64,000 bases of DNA from Pelorhabdus rhamnosifermentans (GTDB taxonomy: Bacteria; Bacillota; Negativicutes; UMGS1260): NCBI RefSeq assembly GCF_018835585.1, contig NZ_JAHGVE010000008.1:1-64000 (forward strand), given 5' to 3'. Below the pieces are notes generated by a model that saw only the letters and a list, made by a program, of their open reading frames with translations, made no database searches and was not told the DNA's origin. The translations under genes and the position numbers were made by a program. Below are positions 47,393 to 56,648 of this stretch, piece by piece (within the stretch, counting starts at the first letter, position 1; every line of letters begins with the position of its first letter).

Positions 47393-47440
47393 TTAGTACC
47401 AATTCGTAATTATTGCAAAAGCTCCAATTCCTGGAACATT
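47393..47440. other. Prophage right attachment junction (attR) inside ylbJ
   Basis: On the minus strand the ylbJ frame reads PLFNVPGIGAFA in keeping with YlbJ proteins, then diverges into a short ending (IITNWY) and a stop. The conserved YlbJ sequence that should follow (Gly/Ala-rich, with a GAKLTA-type segment) is absent. The crossover therefore lies at about 47405-47440. The exact core needs the left junction, which is outside the window. Confidence 0.8.
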
Positions 47441-47668
47441 AAAGAGGGGGCGCATCAGCGGTTCGAGTAGCACGCCGATGAAATGAACAATACCCAGTCC
47501 CATGAGGATTTCAGATAAGATAAAAAAGGGAAGGAGTGCGGGAAATACGACATTCCACCATAAATTAAGGCCCATGACAGCGGAGTCAAAGGTATCCTTC
47601 GGATATTCCACCATGGCAATAGTCATAAAACAAGCGGAGAATGCCACTAAATAGGGCAATAACTTCAT
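47393..47668 (-). pseudogene. ylbJ: Sporulation integral membrane protein YlbJ, N-terminal fragment (interrupted by prophage)
   Basis: The 91-aa frame has the YlbJ N-terminus: a hydrophobic segment (about 4-20), WWNVVFPALLPFFILSEIL, then GIVHFIGVLLEPLMRPLF and VPGIGAF. Intact YlbJ has about 400 residues and several more membrane spans. In B. subtilis ylbJ belongs to the mother-cell sigma-E regulon and is needed for proper heat-resistant spores. Here the start, ribosome binding site (GAGGAGGG) and promoter region are intact and the break is a prophage end, so the gene is split rather than simply decayed. Its neighbour ylbK is on the opposite strand, as in related genomes. Confidence 0.85.
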
Positions 47669-47709
47669 GAAAAAATCCCTCCTCTATCTGAACCAGGCAT
47701 GTAATATAT

Positions 47710-47737
47710 ATATATTGATAGCCTGGATTGGATATAA
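47710..47737 (-). promoter_or_regulatory. Candidate sigma-E-type promoter of ylbJ
   Basis: On the minus strand TTATATC (47731-47737), 13 bases, then CAATATAT (47710-47717), resembling sigma-E -35 KMATATT and -10 CATACAAT. The match is partial; the surrounding AT-rich repeat makes chance likely enough to keep this tentative. Confidence 0.3.
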
Positions 47738-47781
47738 CTAAAAGCTGACAGTGAAGTGTTAAACAGGAGGGGTAGGTAGTC

Positions 47782-48552
47782 ATGAAGGCGAAAGTTGGTT
47801 TAGCGCTGGGTTCCGGTGGACTGAGGGGGCTTGCCCATATTGGTGTATTGAAAGTTTTGGTGCGAGAAAAGGTACCCATTGATATGATCGCGGGTTGTAG
47901 CATTGGCAGTTTAATTGGTGCGTTATTTTGTTCGGGTATGGACCTTGATATGATGGCCAAGCTTAGCAGGCATTTGAATCGCAGTTACTGGCTGGATTTC
48001 GTTGTTCCCAAACTAGGTATTGTGGCTGGTGATAAATTGCTTGAAATAGTACGTGTACTGACCAAACGCCAGTCTTTTGAACAACTGAAAATCCCACTAG
48101 CTGTTGTCGCGACAGACCTTACGAACTGTCGGGAAGAAATTTTCAAGACAGGTGATATTGCTGACGCTGTGCGAGCCAGCATTTCCATACCTGGTATTTT
48201 TGTCCCCTATGTGCTTGGAAGTCGCTTATTTGTAGACGGAGCCGTGCTAAATCCGACGCCCATTGATGTCGTCAAGCAAATGGGAGCCGATATTGTCATT
48301 GCTGTCGATCTTGTTCATTCCAATAGCGTCTGTAGTTTGACGAATATGTTTGATGTTATCTTACAATCTATTGATATGATGGAACGAGAAATTTTTAAAC
48401 ACAGGCAGCAACATTGCAATTTGGTCATTCGCCCGGAGCTGTCGCATATTCCACCTAGTGATTTTGAAGCTGCCAATGAATGTATTGTAGCAGGTGAAAA
48501 AGCGGCACAAGCGGCAGTGGATCAAATCAAAGAATTACTTGTTGATAAGTAA
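47782..48552 (+). CDS. ylbK: Patatin-like phospholipase YlbK/RssA type, 256 aa
   Basis: Patatin fold signatures: oxyanion loop GSGGLRGLAHIG at residues 11-22, nucleophile Ser in AGCSIGSLIG, catalytic Asp in FVDGAVLNP. Length matches YlbK. The enzymes hydrolyse acyl chains of lipids; the physiological substrate in spore formers is not established. Divergent from ylbJ, as in Bacillus where ylbJ and ylbK are adjacent. AGGAGGGGT binding site. Its 3' end converges on tmcAL with an 7-base gap. Confidence 0.9.
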   Translation: MKAKVGLALGSGGLRGLAHIGVLKVLVREKVPIDMIAGCSIGSLIGALFCSGMDLDMMAKLSRHLNRSYWLDFVVPKLGIVAGDKLLEIVRVLTKRQSFEQLKIPLAVVATDLTNCREEIFKTGDIADAVRASISIPGIFVPYVLGSRLFVDGAVLNPTPIDVVKQMGADIVIAVDLVHSNSVCSLTNMFDVILQSIDMMEREIFKHRQQHCNLVIRPELSHIPPSDFEAANECIVAGEKAAQAAVDQIKELLVDK

Positions 48553-48559
48553 GGTCACC

Positions 48560-49789
48560 TTAATGGATATATAAGGGAGATCGTATAAAATCTTGATTTC
48601 CTGGTTGCCAATGATTTGTAGGAAGACATAATCCGTGTAAATTACTTGCGTGGATATCTAAGGCTAACATTTTTTCGAGGGGAGATTGGGGCTTATCAAG
48701 GGAGTGGCTGTTTAAAAAATGGGCCGTTTTTACAATAGCCGGTAGTGAACTTGATTGCTCCATTTTTTTTAGTAGTGCCCGTCCACGTTCGTTAAAAGCG
48801 AGCACTCTTGCGTATAAGGGTCCACTTTCATCAAAGGCCAGAAGTTCTTTATTAGTTACGTGCAGGAGGGTGTATAATAAAATGCGCTTAATTTTTGCTG
48901 GCGCATAGCGCTTCGATACAATACCTGCCAGCAGGGAGTTCCAGTCTGTTGCAGCAAGGGCAGCGCGTTTTATTTTATGATGAATACCTTCGATCATTTC
49001 AGCTTGCAGCGCAAGTTCATCTAAGGAACATTGGCGGAGTGACGTTACAATAGGTTTGGCCAAGGCATTGAGTGTGGCAGGGCCTTGTTGATGCTGTAAG
49101 CCTTGTTGAAGTAAGTCAAAAGTAGCTACAGGCATGGCTGCTTTGATAGAAGAAAACGGGACTTCATCGACGATGGCTTTACGAATGGCTGTGGCACTGG
49201 CACAAGGCTTGGAAAGCGTTTTATCATGATAGGCAGCACCTTGGCGATTGACTAAGAGTGGCGCTAACTGTGGCGCAAAATCATGAAGAGCACGTAAATA
49301 TTCAATAGCTAAAATATTATTTGGTGACAGTTTGGCTCCTGTAACCGATTGAATCATTTCAGTTAAGATGGAGGCATAGGATCGACCTGTTTGGCGCATT
49401 CTTAATTTAAGACTGGCAATTGTCTCTGGTTTATTTGTCAACTGGGCAGCTTGCATGAGCTTTGTTAGCTGCGTTTCTTCAGCGCCGAAACAGATGTGAC
49501 TAACGCAGCCGAGTGCTTGCAGCAACTTAATGGCACCTGCTGAAAAATATTGCGCACTGCGCAAGGAAAAAACGATTGGGAGTTCTAAGACCAAGTCGAC
49601 TCCTGAGGCAATGGCCATATGGGCACGATACCACTTGTCAATAATAGCCGGCTCACCCCGTTGAACGAAAGAACCGCTCATGACAGCAATGACGTCTTCT
49701 TGCTGAGATAAACGCCGAGCTTCTTTGATGTGAAATTCGTGACCGTAATGAAAGGGATTATATTCAACAATAATACCGACAGCTCCCAT
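48560..49789 (-). CDS. tmcAL: tRNA(Met) cytidine acetate ligase TmcAL (YlbM), 409 aa
   Basis: N-terminal nucleotidyltransferase motif GIIVEYNPFHYGHEFHI with the HxGH-like ATP site, FVQRGEPAIIDKWYRA, and LELPIVFSLRSAQ match the TmcAL/YlbM family. The enzyme activates acetate with ATP and acetylates the wobble C34 of elongator tRNA-Met. Gene order with ylbK, DUF177 and rpmF is conserved in Firmicutes. It lies divergent from acetate kinase. Confidence 0.93.
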   Translation of the reverse strand: MGAVGIIVEYNPFHYGHEFHIKEARRLSQQEDVIAVMSGSFVQRGEPAIIDKWYRAHMAIASGVDLVLELPIVFSLRSAQYFSAGAIKLLQALGCVSHICFGAEETQLTKLMQAAQLTNKPETIASLKLRMRQTGRSYASILTEMIQSVTGAKLSPNNILAIEYLRALHDFAPQLAPLLVNRQGAAYHDKTLSKPCASATAIRKAIVDEVPFSSIKAAMPVATFDLLQQGLQHQQGPATLNALAKPIVTSLRQCSLDELALQAEMIEGIHHKIKRAALAATDWNSLLAGIVSKRYAPAKIKRILLYTLLHVTNKELLAFDESGPLYARVLAFNERGRALLKKMEQSSSLPAIVKTAHFLNSHSLDKPQSPLEKMLALDIHASNLHGLCLPTNHWQPGNQDFIRSPLYIH

Positions 49790-49888
49790 ATAAACGGGGC
49801 CTCCTTTTCTCTAAATAGGGTATGTCTATTATAACAGATGAAAGAGAAGAAATTATACTGACTGCTGTAAAAAGTAAAGCTAACGGGA

Positions 49889-49917
49889 AAAGGAAAAATT
49901 CCTTTTATGTCGAAGAA
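49889..49917 (+). promoter_or_regulatory. Sigma-H-type promoter candidate upstream of ackA
   Basis: AAAGGAAAA (49889-49897), 11 bases, GTCGAAGAA (49909-49917). It fits RNAGGAWWW and, with one mismatch, RNNGAATWW. Closely resembles the prophage copy at 7656. Confidence 0.5.
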
Positions 49918-49973
49918 TATATAGTTAGGTTCTAAATTATGTTTTATGTGTATTATTTTTAAGGAGGATTTTC

Positions 49974-51179
49974 ATGAAAATATTAGTTGTAAATTGTGGA
50001 AGCTCGTCGATTAAATATCAATTGGTTGATATGAAAGACGAATCAGTTGTAGCCAAAGGACTTGTCGAAAGAATTGGCATGGAAGGATCCGTGCTTACCC
50101 ATCAGCCAACTGGTCATGATAAAGTTGTTATTAAGACAGATATGCCGACTCATACAGTGGGCATTAAGCTTGTTCTGGGTGCCTTTGTCAATCCTGATTA
50201 TGGTGTCATTAAAAGTATGGATGAAATTGGAGCTGTTGGACATCGTGTCGTTCACGGCGGTGAAAAATTCTCGGCCTCTGTTCTGATTACGCCTGATGTT
50301 ATGCATGGCATTGAAGAATGCATTGATATGGCGCCATTACATAATCCGCCAAATATTGCAGGTATTAATGCTTGTAAAGAAGTAATGCCTAATGTACCTC
50401 ATGTGGCTGTCTTTGATACGGCTTTTCATCAAACGATGCCAAAATATAGTTTCCTTTATGGTCTGCCTTATGATGCCTATATTAAATATGGTCTACGTCG
50501 GTATGGATTCCATGGTACGTCACACAAGTTTGTTTCACAGCGTGCAGCTGCTATGCTTGGCAAGCCGATGAGTGAACTCAAAATGATCACTTGCCATTTA
50601 GGTAATGGTTCCAGTGTTGCTGCTGTAAAAAATGGTAAATGTATGGATACAAGTATGGGCTTTACGCCACTAGAAGGATTAGTGATGGGAACGCGTAGCG
50701 GCGTTATTGATCCAGCCATTATTCCCTTTTTAATGAAAAAAGCCCATATGACAGGCGACGAGGTTGATAGTTATTTAAATAAAAAATCCGGGGTGCTGGG
50801 AATTTCCGGCGTATCCAGTGATTTCCGTGATATTGAAGAAGCTTATCATGAAGGCAATGAACGGGCTGGTTTGGCACTGGACATTTTTGCTTATAAAGTA
50901 CGGAAATACATCGGATCCTATGCAGCAGCAATGGGTGGCGTTGATGTCATTGTCTTTACAGCGGGACTCGGTGAAAATTCGGCAACAATGCGTGAGAAAA
51001 TTTGTGAAAACCTTGAATTCTTGGGCGTTTTTATTGATCATGAAAAAAATCAAGTTCGTGGTAAAGAAACCAATCTCAGTGCCCAAAATGCAAAAGTACA
51101 AGTGCTGCTTATTCCAACAAATGAAGAATTAATGATTGCGCGTGATACGAATGAAATTTGTAATCCCTTAAAAAAATAA
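49974..51179 (+). CDS. ackA: Acetate kinase, 401 aa
   Basis: Full-length ASKHA-fold kinase: [12 protein letters not shown] at the N-terminus, [47 protein letters not shown] and the C-terminal FTAGLGENS adenosine motif. Converts acetyl phosphate and ADP to acetate and ATP. AAGGAGGATTTTC binding site. Placed between tmcAL and the fatty-acid operon as in related Negativicutes. Confidence 0.97.
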   Translation: MKILVVNCGSSSIKYQLVDMKDESVVAKGLVERIGMEGSVLTHQPTGHDKVVIKTDMPTHTVGIKLVLGAFVNPDYGVIKSMDEIGAVGHRVVHGGEKFSASVLITPDVMHGIEECIDMAPLHNPPNIAGINACKEVMPNVPHVAVFDTAFHQTMPKYSFLYGLPYDAYIKYGLRRYGFHGTSHKFVSQRAAAMLGKPMSELKMITCHLGNGSSVAAVKNGKCMDTSMGFTPLEGLVMGTRSGVIDPAIIPFLMKKAHMTGDEVDSYLNKKSGVLGISGVSSDFRDIEEAYHEGNERAGLALDIFAYKVRKYIGSYAAAMGGVDVIVFTAGLGENSATMREKICENLEFLGVFIDHEKNQVRGKETNLSAQNAKVQVLLIPTNEELMIARDTNEICNPLKK

Positions 51180-51198
51180 GACAGTCAAGCCTTTTTAC

Positions 51199-51227
51199 TT
51201 GACAAAACTTTTCGCTCTGGCTATAAT
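51199..51227 (+). promoter_or_regulatory. Consensus housekeeping promoter before DUF177-rpmF
   Basis: TTGACA (51199-51204), 17 bases, TATAAT (51222-51227): a perfect sigma-A promoter. Confidence 0.9.
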
Positions 51228-51241
51228 ATAAAAATGTTGAG

Positions 51242-51766
51242 GTGAGCGTGTTGCTTATTTCTGTACTGCAAGTGAAAAAAGAATTAGGTCAAAAGCAATC
51301 TTTTCGATTTACTATCACAGCAGATCAATTAGATTTGGGTGATGAGTCTCCTTACGAAGGTGAAATGATTGTGACAGGTAGTGTTATCAACTTAGGTGAC
51401 AGTTTATTAGTTGAGGGAACTATCGAAGCTTGTAGTCACTATGAGTGTAATCGTTGCCTTGAAGCTTTTCAACGGAAAGAGAAAATTGCATTTGATGAGT
51501 GCTTTCGGGAACAAGATCTGCTCTTAAGTTCAGAGCAATCAAAAGATGACTTTTTGACTTATGAGGGCGATGCAATCAAGTTAGATGAGATTGTACGCGA
51601 ACATCTATTATTAAATGAGCCGCTTCAGCCACTTTGCAGTGAAGACTGTTTGGGCTTGTGCCCGATATGTGGTGTTAATCGTAACAAAACAAGATGTAAT
51701 TGTACTCTGACAACTGTAGATCCTCGTCTAGCAGTTTTAAGTCAGCTTATACAAGAAAATAGTTAA
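51242..51766 (+). CDS. DUF177 (YceD/YlbN) family protein, 174 aa
   Basis: The C-terminal zinc site is present: CNRCLEAF, LQPLCSEDCLGLCPICG and CNC. Homologues (YceD in E. coli, YlbN in B. subtilis, Duf177 in plants) act with 23S rRNA accumulation and precede rpmF. GTG 51242 abuts the TTGAGG binding site, so the real start may be GTG 51248 or TTG 51251. Confidence 0.88.
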   Translation: MSVLLISVLQVKKELGQKQSFRFTITADQLDLGDESPYEGEMIVTGSVINLGDSLLVEGTIEACSHYECNRCLEAFQRKEKIAFDECFREQDLLLSSEQSKDDFLTYEGDAIKLDEIVREHLLLNEPLQPLCSEDCLGLCPICGVNRNKTRCNCTLTTVDPRLAVLSQLIQENS

Positions 51767-51790
51767 CCCTAATGAGGAGGTGTATATTTC

Positions 51791-51967
51791 ATGGCAGTTC
51801 CAAAACGTAAAATGTCCAAAGCTCGTCGTGATGCGCGTCGTGCGAATTGGAAACTTACTGTTCCCCAACTGATTGAGTGCCCGCAGTGTCATCAACCGAA
51901 AATGCCTCACCGCGTATGTCCAGAGTGTGGTTTTTATAACGGAAAAGCAGTTGTAACAGCTGAATAA
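51791..51967 (+). CDS. rpmF: Ribosomal protein L32, 58 aa
   Basis: Starts [19 protein letters not shown], the standard L32 opening, and carries the zinc ribbon CPQC and CPEC. Too short for many ORF cut-offs, but the family match is clear. AGGAGG binding site; 24 bases after DUF177, as in most bacteria. Followed by a terminator. Confidence 0.95.
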   Translation: MAVPKRKMSKARRDARRANWKLTVPQLIECPQCHQPKMPHRVCPECGFYNGKAVVTAE

Positions 51968-51979
51968 TATTTTTTGTGA

Positions 51980-52024
51980 TGAGCAAGATAAAAGGCAGCT
52001 AACCTTTGTCTTGTTCATTTTTTT
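51980..52024 (+). terminator. Intrinsic terminator after rpmF
   Basis: TGAGCAAGATAAAAGG pairs with CCTTTGTCTTGTTCA (one bulge, G-T pair), followed by T7. Confidence 0.85.
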
Positions 52025-52040
52025 GCGTAGTTGTTTTTGC

Positions 52041-52091
52041 TTGCTTTTTTGTACTACTCTAGTTATAATTTATATTAGTAACAGGTAATAA
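52041..52091 (+). promoter_or_regulatory. fapR promoter with FapR operator
   Basis: TTGCTT (52041-52046), 17 bases, TATAAT (52064-52069). Directly downstream TTAGTAACAGGTAATAA (52075-52091) matches the FapR box TTAGTACCTGRTACTAA at 14 of 17 positions. FapR bound there would block transcription until malonyl-CoA releases it, so the operon should be autoregulated. Confidence 0.8.
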
Positions 52092-52121
52092 AAGTTGTTG
52101 ATAAAGTTATTAGGTGATTCT

Positions 52122-52682
52122 ATGGCAGGAATGAAAAAAAAAATACGGCAATTGAGGCTGAAAGATGAACTGGATCACAGCCCATTTCTTAAAGATGAGG
52201 AACTGGCGCAGCTATTATCTGTCAGTGTACAGACGATTCGATTAGATCGGATGGAACTGGGTATACCAGAGTTGCGTGAACGTATTAAGCAGATGGCCCA
52301 TTCGGCCCAAGAAAAGATCAAATCGATTGGCAGCGCAGAAGTTGTTGGTGAACTCATTGATTTGGAATTGGGAAAAACAGGCATTTCGCTAATGAATGTA
52401 ACGGATGAAATGGTATTTGAAAAAACGCGCGTGGCAAGAGGCCATTTTATTTATGCCCAAGCAAATTCACTCGCCTTGGCTGTCATTGATGCACCCGTTG
52501 CAGTGACAGGTGTGGCGAATATCAAATATAAAATTCCCATACATATTGGCGATCGATTAATCGCTAAGGCCGAAATTGTAAAAAAACGCGGCAATAAGTA
52601 TTTTGTATGGGTAAAAACGCGGATTGAAAATCAAGAGGTATTTCGAGCGAAGTTTATCATGGTTTCACTTGATCGTTCATAA
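52122..52682 (+). CDS. fapR: Fatty-acid synthesis repressor FapR, 186 aa
   Basis: N-terminal winged-helix ([22 protein letters not shown]) and a C-terminal hot-dog thioesterase-like domain that binds malonyl-CoA ([21 protein letters not shown]). ATG 52122 gives the family length; an upstream TTG at 52095 is in frame but less likely. Represses the fap regulon; its operator lies at 52075. Heads the plsX-fab operon. Confidence 0.93.
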   Translation: MAGMKKKIRQLRLKDELDHSPFLKDEELAQLLSVSVQTIRLDRMELGIPELRERIKQMAHSAQEKIKSIGSAEVVGELIDLELGKTGISLMNVTDEMVFEKTRVARGHFIYAQANSLALAVIDAPVAVTGVANIKYKIPIHIGDRLIAKAEIVKKRGNKYFVWVKTRIENQEVFRAKFIMVSLDRS

Positions 52683-52729
52683 CCTCCAACGCAAGATGGT
52701 TAGTTTCGGGCAATGAAGGGAGATTATTA

Positions 52730-53752
52730 ATGAAGGTTGCGATTGATGCCATGGGAGGCGATTTTGCGCCTCGAGAAATCATATTAGGAGCTATTGAAGC
52801 TTTAAAAGTAGTATCTTGTGAAATCGTGTTGGTTGGTGATCAAGAGCTAATTGAGCAGGAACTAAAGAAACAGGGTGTAAGTCCAAACGGTGCGATTACT
52901 GTTCATCATGCTAGCGAAGTGATTACGATGCATGACCATCCTGGCGCGGCAGTACGTAAAAAGAAAGATGCGTCTGTCGTTGTGGCGACAAAGCTTGTAA
53001 AAGATGGCACTTGTGATGTCGTTATTTCTGCAGGAAGTACAGGTGCAGCAGTTGCTGCGGCCTTATTTGGTCTGGGGCGAATTCAGGGAATTGAACGTCC
53101 TTCTATCGCTACACCGATTCCGAATCATACAGGTACGACGGTATTGCTTGATTCGGGTGCTAATGTGGACAGTAAACCAAAACATTTAGTGCAGAGTGCG
53201 ATTATGGGCTCTATTTATACAGAATATGTGTTAAATATAAAAGACCCTGGAGTAGGACTATTAAATATTGGTGAAGAAGAAACAAAGGGAAATGAATTAA
53301 CACTTGCGACGTATCCCTTATTACAACAATTAAAAACCATTCGGTTTATTGGCAATGTTGAGGGTCGTGATGTGTTCCGTGGTAATGTGGATGTCGTTGT
53401 TTGTGATGGTTTTGTCGGCAATGTGGTGCTCAAAGTAGGCGAAGGTTTTGCTAAAACTATTTTGCAATTAATTAAAGAAGCAATTAAAGCCAGTGGATTA
53501 TTAACAAAAATCGCTTCTTTAATGATTCTGCCAGCTTTAAAAAAACTGAAAAAGAAAATGGATTATGCAGAATACGGCGGTGCTCCTTTGCTAGGTGTAA
53601 ATGGTGGATTTATTATTTGTCACGGAAGTTCGAAAGCTAGGGCAATTAAAAATGCAATTCGTGTAGCCCATGAATTTTCAGAAAAGAAAGTGGTAGAACA
53701 TATCCGCGAAAGCCTTGCGAAAGAGGGTGCTTGTACGCATGATGAAGAATAA
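52730..53752 (+). CDS. plsX: Phosphate acyltransferase PlsX, 340 aa
   Basis: Starts [13 protein letters not shown], the PlsX signature, followed by [19 protein letters not shown] and [14 protein letters not shown]. Makes acyl-phosphate from acyl-ACP for phospholipid synthesis. Gene overlaps fabH by 14 bases. Confidence 0.96.
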   Translation: MKVAIDAMGGDFAPREIILGAIEALKVVSCEIVLVGDQELIEQELKKQGVSPNGAITVHHASEVITMHDHPGAAVRKKKDASVVVATKLVKDGTCDVVISAGSTGAAVAAALFGLGRIQGIERPSIATPIPNHTGTTVLLDSGANVDSKPKHLVQSAIMGSIYTEYVLNIKDPGVGLLNIGEEETKGNELTLATYPLLQQLKTIRFIGNVEGRDVFRGNVDVVVCDGFVGNVVLKVGEGFAKTILQLIKEAIKASGLLTKIASLMILPALKKLKKKMDYAEYGGAPLLGVNGGFIICHGSSKARAIKNAIRVAHEFSEKKVVEHIRESLAKEGACTHDEE

Positions 53753-54752
53753 GTCAGTCGGTATTATTGGAATAGGTTCTTATGTTCCTGAGCATGAAAT
53801 GACAAATAAAGATTTAGAAAAACTTGTCAATACAAATGATGAGTGGATTGTGGAACGAACCGGAATTAAATCGAGAAGAATTGCAGCTGATGGTGAAGCC
53901 ACATCAGATATGGCTGTATTTGCGGCTCAAAAGGCCCTGAATGATGCAGGCGTTGCAGCTGAAGAGATTGATTTGGTTATTGTTGCTACAGCGACGCCTG
54001 ATATGTCTTTTCCTTCGACAGCTTGTTTAGTGCAAGAGAGAATCGGGGCAAAGCATGCTGCTGCTTTTGATCTTACAGCAGGTTGTTCCGGCTTTGTTTA
54101 TGGTTTTATTACAGGTTCACAATTTATTCAATCAGGGTTATACAAGAAAGTTCTTGTTATTGGCGCTGAAACGTTGTCGCGTATCTTAGACTGGACTGAT
54201 CGCAATACGTGTGTTCTGTTTGGTGATGGTGCCGGAGCCGCAGTGCTCGGTGAAGTAGAGGAAGGCTATGGGTTGCTTGGCAGTGAGTTAGGTGCTGACG
54301 GTCATGGTGGTGAGCTGTTAAAGTTGCCTGCTGGTGGTTCACGTATACCAGCCAGTCATTCAACTGTTGACCAAAGACAGCATTATGTGTCGATGAGTGG
54401 CAATGAAGTGTTTAAGTTTGCTATTAAGATTATGGGCTCAGCAGCACTGAAGGCGTTGGAAAGGGCAGGACTCACGCGGAGTGATGTCGATGTTCTTGTG
54501 CCTCATCAGGCCAATATTCGTATTATTCAATCGGCTGCCAAACGTCTTAAAGTGCCGCTAGAGAAAGTTGTAATTAATCTTGATAAATATGGAAATACAT
54601 CGGCTGCTTCGATTCCTATTGCTCTTGATGAAGCATTTCATTCGGGTGCAATTAAACAAGGTAATGTAGTTGTTCTTGTCGGATTTGGCGCAGGACTTAC
54701 CTGGGCCTCAGCAGTAATAAAATGGAACAAGGGGGATCATACTATTGGGTAA
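53739..54752 (+). CDS. fabH: 3-oxoacyl-ACP synthase III FabH, 337 aa
   Basis: Cys-His-Asn triad visible: Cys in [12 protein letters not shown], His in VPHQANIRI, Asn in [10 protein letters not shown]. Condenses acetyl-CoA (or branched acyl-CoA) with malonyl-ACP to start chains. ATG 53739 (or 53742) lies in the end of plsX with GAGGGTG upstream. Confidence 0.96.
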   Translation: MMKNKSVGIIGIGSYVPEHEMTNKDLEKLVNTNDEWIVERTGIKSRRIAADGEATSDMAVFAAQKALNDAGVAAEEIDLVIVATATPDMSFPSTACLVQERIGAKHAAAFDLTAGCSGFVYGFITGSQFIQSGLYKKVLVIGAETLSRILDWTDRNTCVLFGDGAGAAVLGEVEEGYGLLGSELGADGHGGELLKLPAGGSRIPASHSTVDQRQHYVSMSGNEVFKFAIKIMGSAALKALERAGLTRSDVDVLVPHQANIRIIQSAAKRLKVPLEKVVINLDKYGNTSAASIPIALDEAFHSGAIKQGNVVVLVGFGAGLTWASAVIKWNKGDHTIG

Positions 54753-55686
54753 AACGGACATCTGTGAATTACTGCAGATTGAATACCCCATCATGCAGGG
54801 CGGAATGGCTTGGGTGGCCACAGCTGAATTAGCTGCTGCAGTATCAAACGCCGGTGCACTTGGAGTAATCGGTTCCGGACAAATGCCTGCCGATGTCTTA
54901 CGCAGTGAAATCCGCAAAGCAAAATTGATGACAAATAAACCTTTTGGTGTCAATATTATGCTCATGTCTCCCTTTGTTAGGGAAGTTATGCAAGTAGTGA
55001 TTGATGAAAAAGTGCCTGTTATTACCACTGGGGCTGGCAATCCTGGTGAATATATTCCAGCTTTAAAGGAAATTAATACAAAAGTCATTCCGGTTGTTGC
55101 TTCTGTGGCGCTTGCCAAACGTTTAGAACGCGTCGGCGTGGCGGCCATTATTGCCGAAGGCACAGAAAGTGGTGGACATGTCGGTTCTGTTTCGACAATG
55201 GCTCTTGTACCACAGGTAGTGGATGCCATTTCTGTTCCTGTCATTGCAGCAGGCGGTATTGGCGATGCCCGTGGCCTTGTGGCTGCTATGGCCCTTGGCG
55301 CACAAGGCGTGCAAATTGGTACGCGATTTGTGGCATCTTCTGAATGCATGGCTCATGAGAATTATAAACAAGCAGTTCTTAAGGCAAGAGATCGTTCCAC
55401 TGTTGTAACAGGATTATCTACAGGCCATCCAGTGCGCGTAATTGCCAATAAACTTACACGGCAGTTAGAAGCCATGGAACACAGCGGTGCGACAAATGAA
55501 GAATTTGATCGGATTGGTGCAGGTAAATTACGAGCGGCGGCTCGTGAAGGCGATGTAACTTATGGTTCCGTCATGATTGGGCAAATTGCCGGCATGGTTA
55601 ATGAAATTAAGCCTGTTGCCCAAATTATTCAAGATATTGTAGGCGGCATTCCTCAAGTGATGTCGCGATTAAATACAATGTTTTAA
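54745..55686 (+). CDS. fabK: Enoyl-ACP reductase II FabK, 313 aa
   Basis: FMN-dependent TIM-barrel reductase of the nitronate monooxygenase superfamily: [47 protein letters not shown], and [20 protein letters not shown]. Catalyses the last reduction of the elongation cycle in place of FabI, which makes triclosan resistance likely. TTG start at 54745 with AAGGGGGATC upstream; overlaps fabH. Confidence 0.94.
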   Translation: MGKTDICELLQIEYPIMQGGMAWVATAELAAAVSNAGALGVIGSGQMPADVLRSEIRKAKLMTNKPFGVNIMLMSPFVREVMQVVIDEKVPVITTGAGNPGEYIPALKEINTKVIPVVASVALAKRLERVGVAAIIAEGTESGGHVGSVSTMALVPQVVDAISVPVIAAGGIGDARGLVAAMALGAQGVQIGTRFVASSECMAHENYKQAVLKARDRSTVVTGLSTGHPVRVIANKLTRQLEAMEHSGATNEEFDRIGAGKLRAAAREGDVTYGSVMIGQIAGMVNEIKPVAQIIQDIVGGIPQVMSRLNTMF

Positions 55687-55702
55687 ATAGGGAGAGGATA
55701 TA

Positions 55703-56647
55703 ATGGGTAAAATTGCTTTCGTTTTTCCAGGACAAGGTTCTCAGACTGTGGGAATGGGAAAAGAATTTTATGACAATTTTTCAGCCGCAAAACAGATTTT
55801 TGAGCAAGCCGACGATGCACTGGGATTTTCAATTACCAACCTGTGTTTCAATGGACCGGAAGAAGAATTACGGAAAACCTATAATACCCAACCAGCTATT
55901 TTAACGATGAGTCTGGCTTGTTTTGCGGTGCTCAAAGAAAAGGGCATTGAGCCGGTCATTACAGCAGGACATAGCTTAGGTGAATATTGTGCATTAGTGG
56001 CTGCAGGAGCCTTAACGTTCGCTGATGCCGTGCGTCTTGTTCGTAAACGCGGACAGTATATGCAAGAAGCTGTTCCCTTGGGTCAAGGCGGTATGGCAGC
56101 TATTATAGGCTTGAACCGTGAGGGTGTGGAGGAAGTTTGTAAGACAATTGAACTAACGGGTGACGTTGTGCAGCCTGTAAATTATAATTGTCCTGGACAA
56201 ATTGTTATTGCAGGTTCTAGTAGGGGTGTGGAAAAAGCGGCTGAAGCACTCAAGGCTGCTGGTGCGAAACGGGCTATTATCTTGCCTGTTAGTGCACCTT
56301 TTCATAGCACGTTAATGAAACCAGCTGCCGAAAAATTAGCAAAAGAGCTGGACAATGTGAAAATTTCTGATACAATCATACCTGTTGTAGCCAATGTGAC
56401 TGGCAAAATTTTGAGCTCAAGCGAGGAAATTAAATCTTCCTTAGTCAAACAGGCCGCTAGCCCAGTTCTCTGGGAAGACTGCATCGCGACGATAGAGGAA
56501 TATGGTGTAACAGAAATGATCGAAGTAGGTCCAGGAAAAGTTCTTACAGGATTAACGAAGAAAATTGCTAAAGAGGTTCATACGCTTAATGTGGAAGATT
56601 TGGCATCACTCGAAAAAAGCCTTGATTATTTCAAGGAGGTTCGCTAA
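55703..56647 (+). CDS. fabD: Malonyl-CoA:ACP transacylase FabD, 314 aa
   Basis: FPGQGSQ opening, nucleophile Ser in AGHSLGEYCALVAAG, Arg in RKRGQYMQEAV, and His in VSAPFHSTLM. Loads malonyl groups onto ACP. GGGAGAGG binding site; ends two bases before fabG. Confidence 0.96.
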   Translation: MGKIAFVFPGQGSQTVGMGKEFYDNFSAAKQIFEQADDALGFSITNLCFNGPEEELRKTYNTQPAILTMSLACFAVLKEKGIEPVITAGHSLGEYCALVAAGALTFADAVRLVRKRGQYMQEAVPLGQGGMAAIIGLNREGVEEVCKTIELTGDVVQPVNYNCPGQIVIAGSSRGVEKAAEALKAAGAKRAIILPVSAPFHSTLMKPAAEKLAKELDNVKISDTIIPVVANVTGKILSSSEEIKSSLVKQAASPVLWEDCIATIEEYGVTEMIEVGPGKVLTGLTKKIAKEVHTLNVEDLASLEKSLDYFKEVR

Positions 56648-56648
56648 A

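Larger units (their letters stand above)
1..47425 (+). mobile_element. Siphovirus-type prophage (right-hand 47 kb; left end outside window)
   Basis: The segment carries a full phage morphogenesis series: small and large terminase, portal, protease, capsid, tail tube, tape measure, tail tip, fibres and lysis genes. These are preceded by early/accessory genes and followed by minus-strand cargo. The right boundary is placed where the ylbJ reading frame (minus strand, from 47668) stops matching YlbJ-type sequence, at about 47405-47440. The left boundary, the main integrase and a lysogeny module are not in the window. There is no contractile sheath gene and the tape measure is 1712 aa, which indicates a long flexible tail. 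The element appears complete in structural genes; intactness of the unseen left end is unknown. Confidence 0.93.

Noticed and set aside
1-47425. Insertion sequences or transposase genes
   Set aside because: No transposase motif or terminal inverted repeat pair with target duplication was noticed; the only recombinase is the Xer-like protein.
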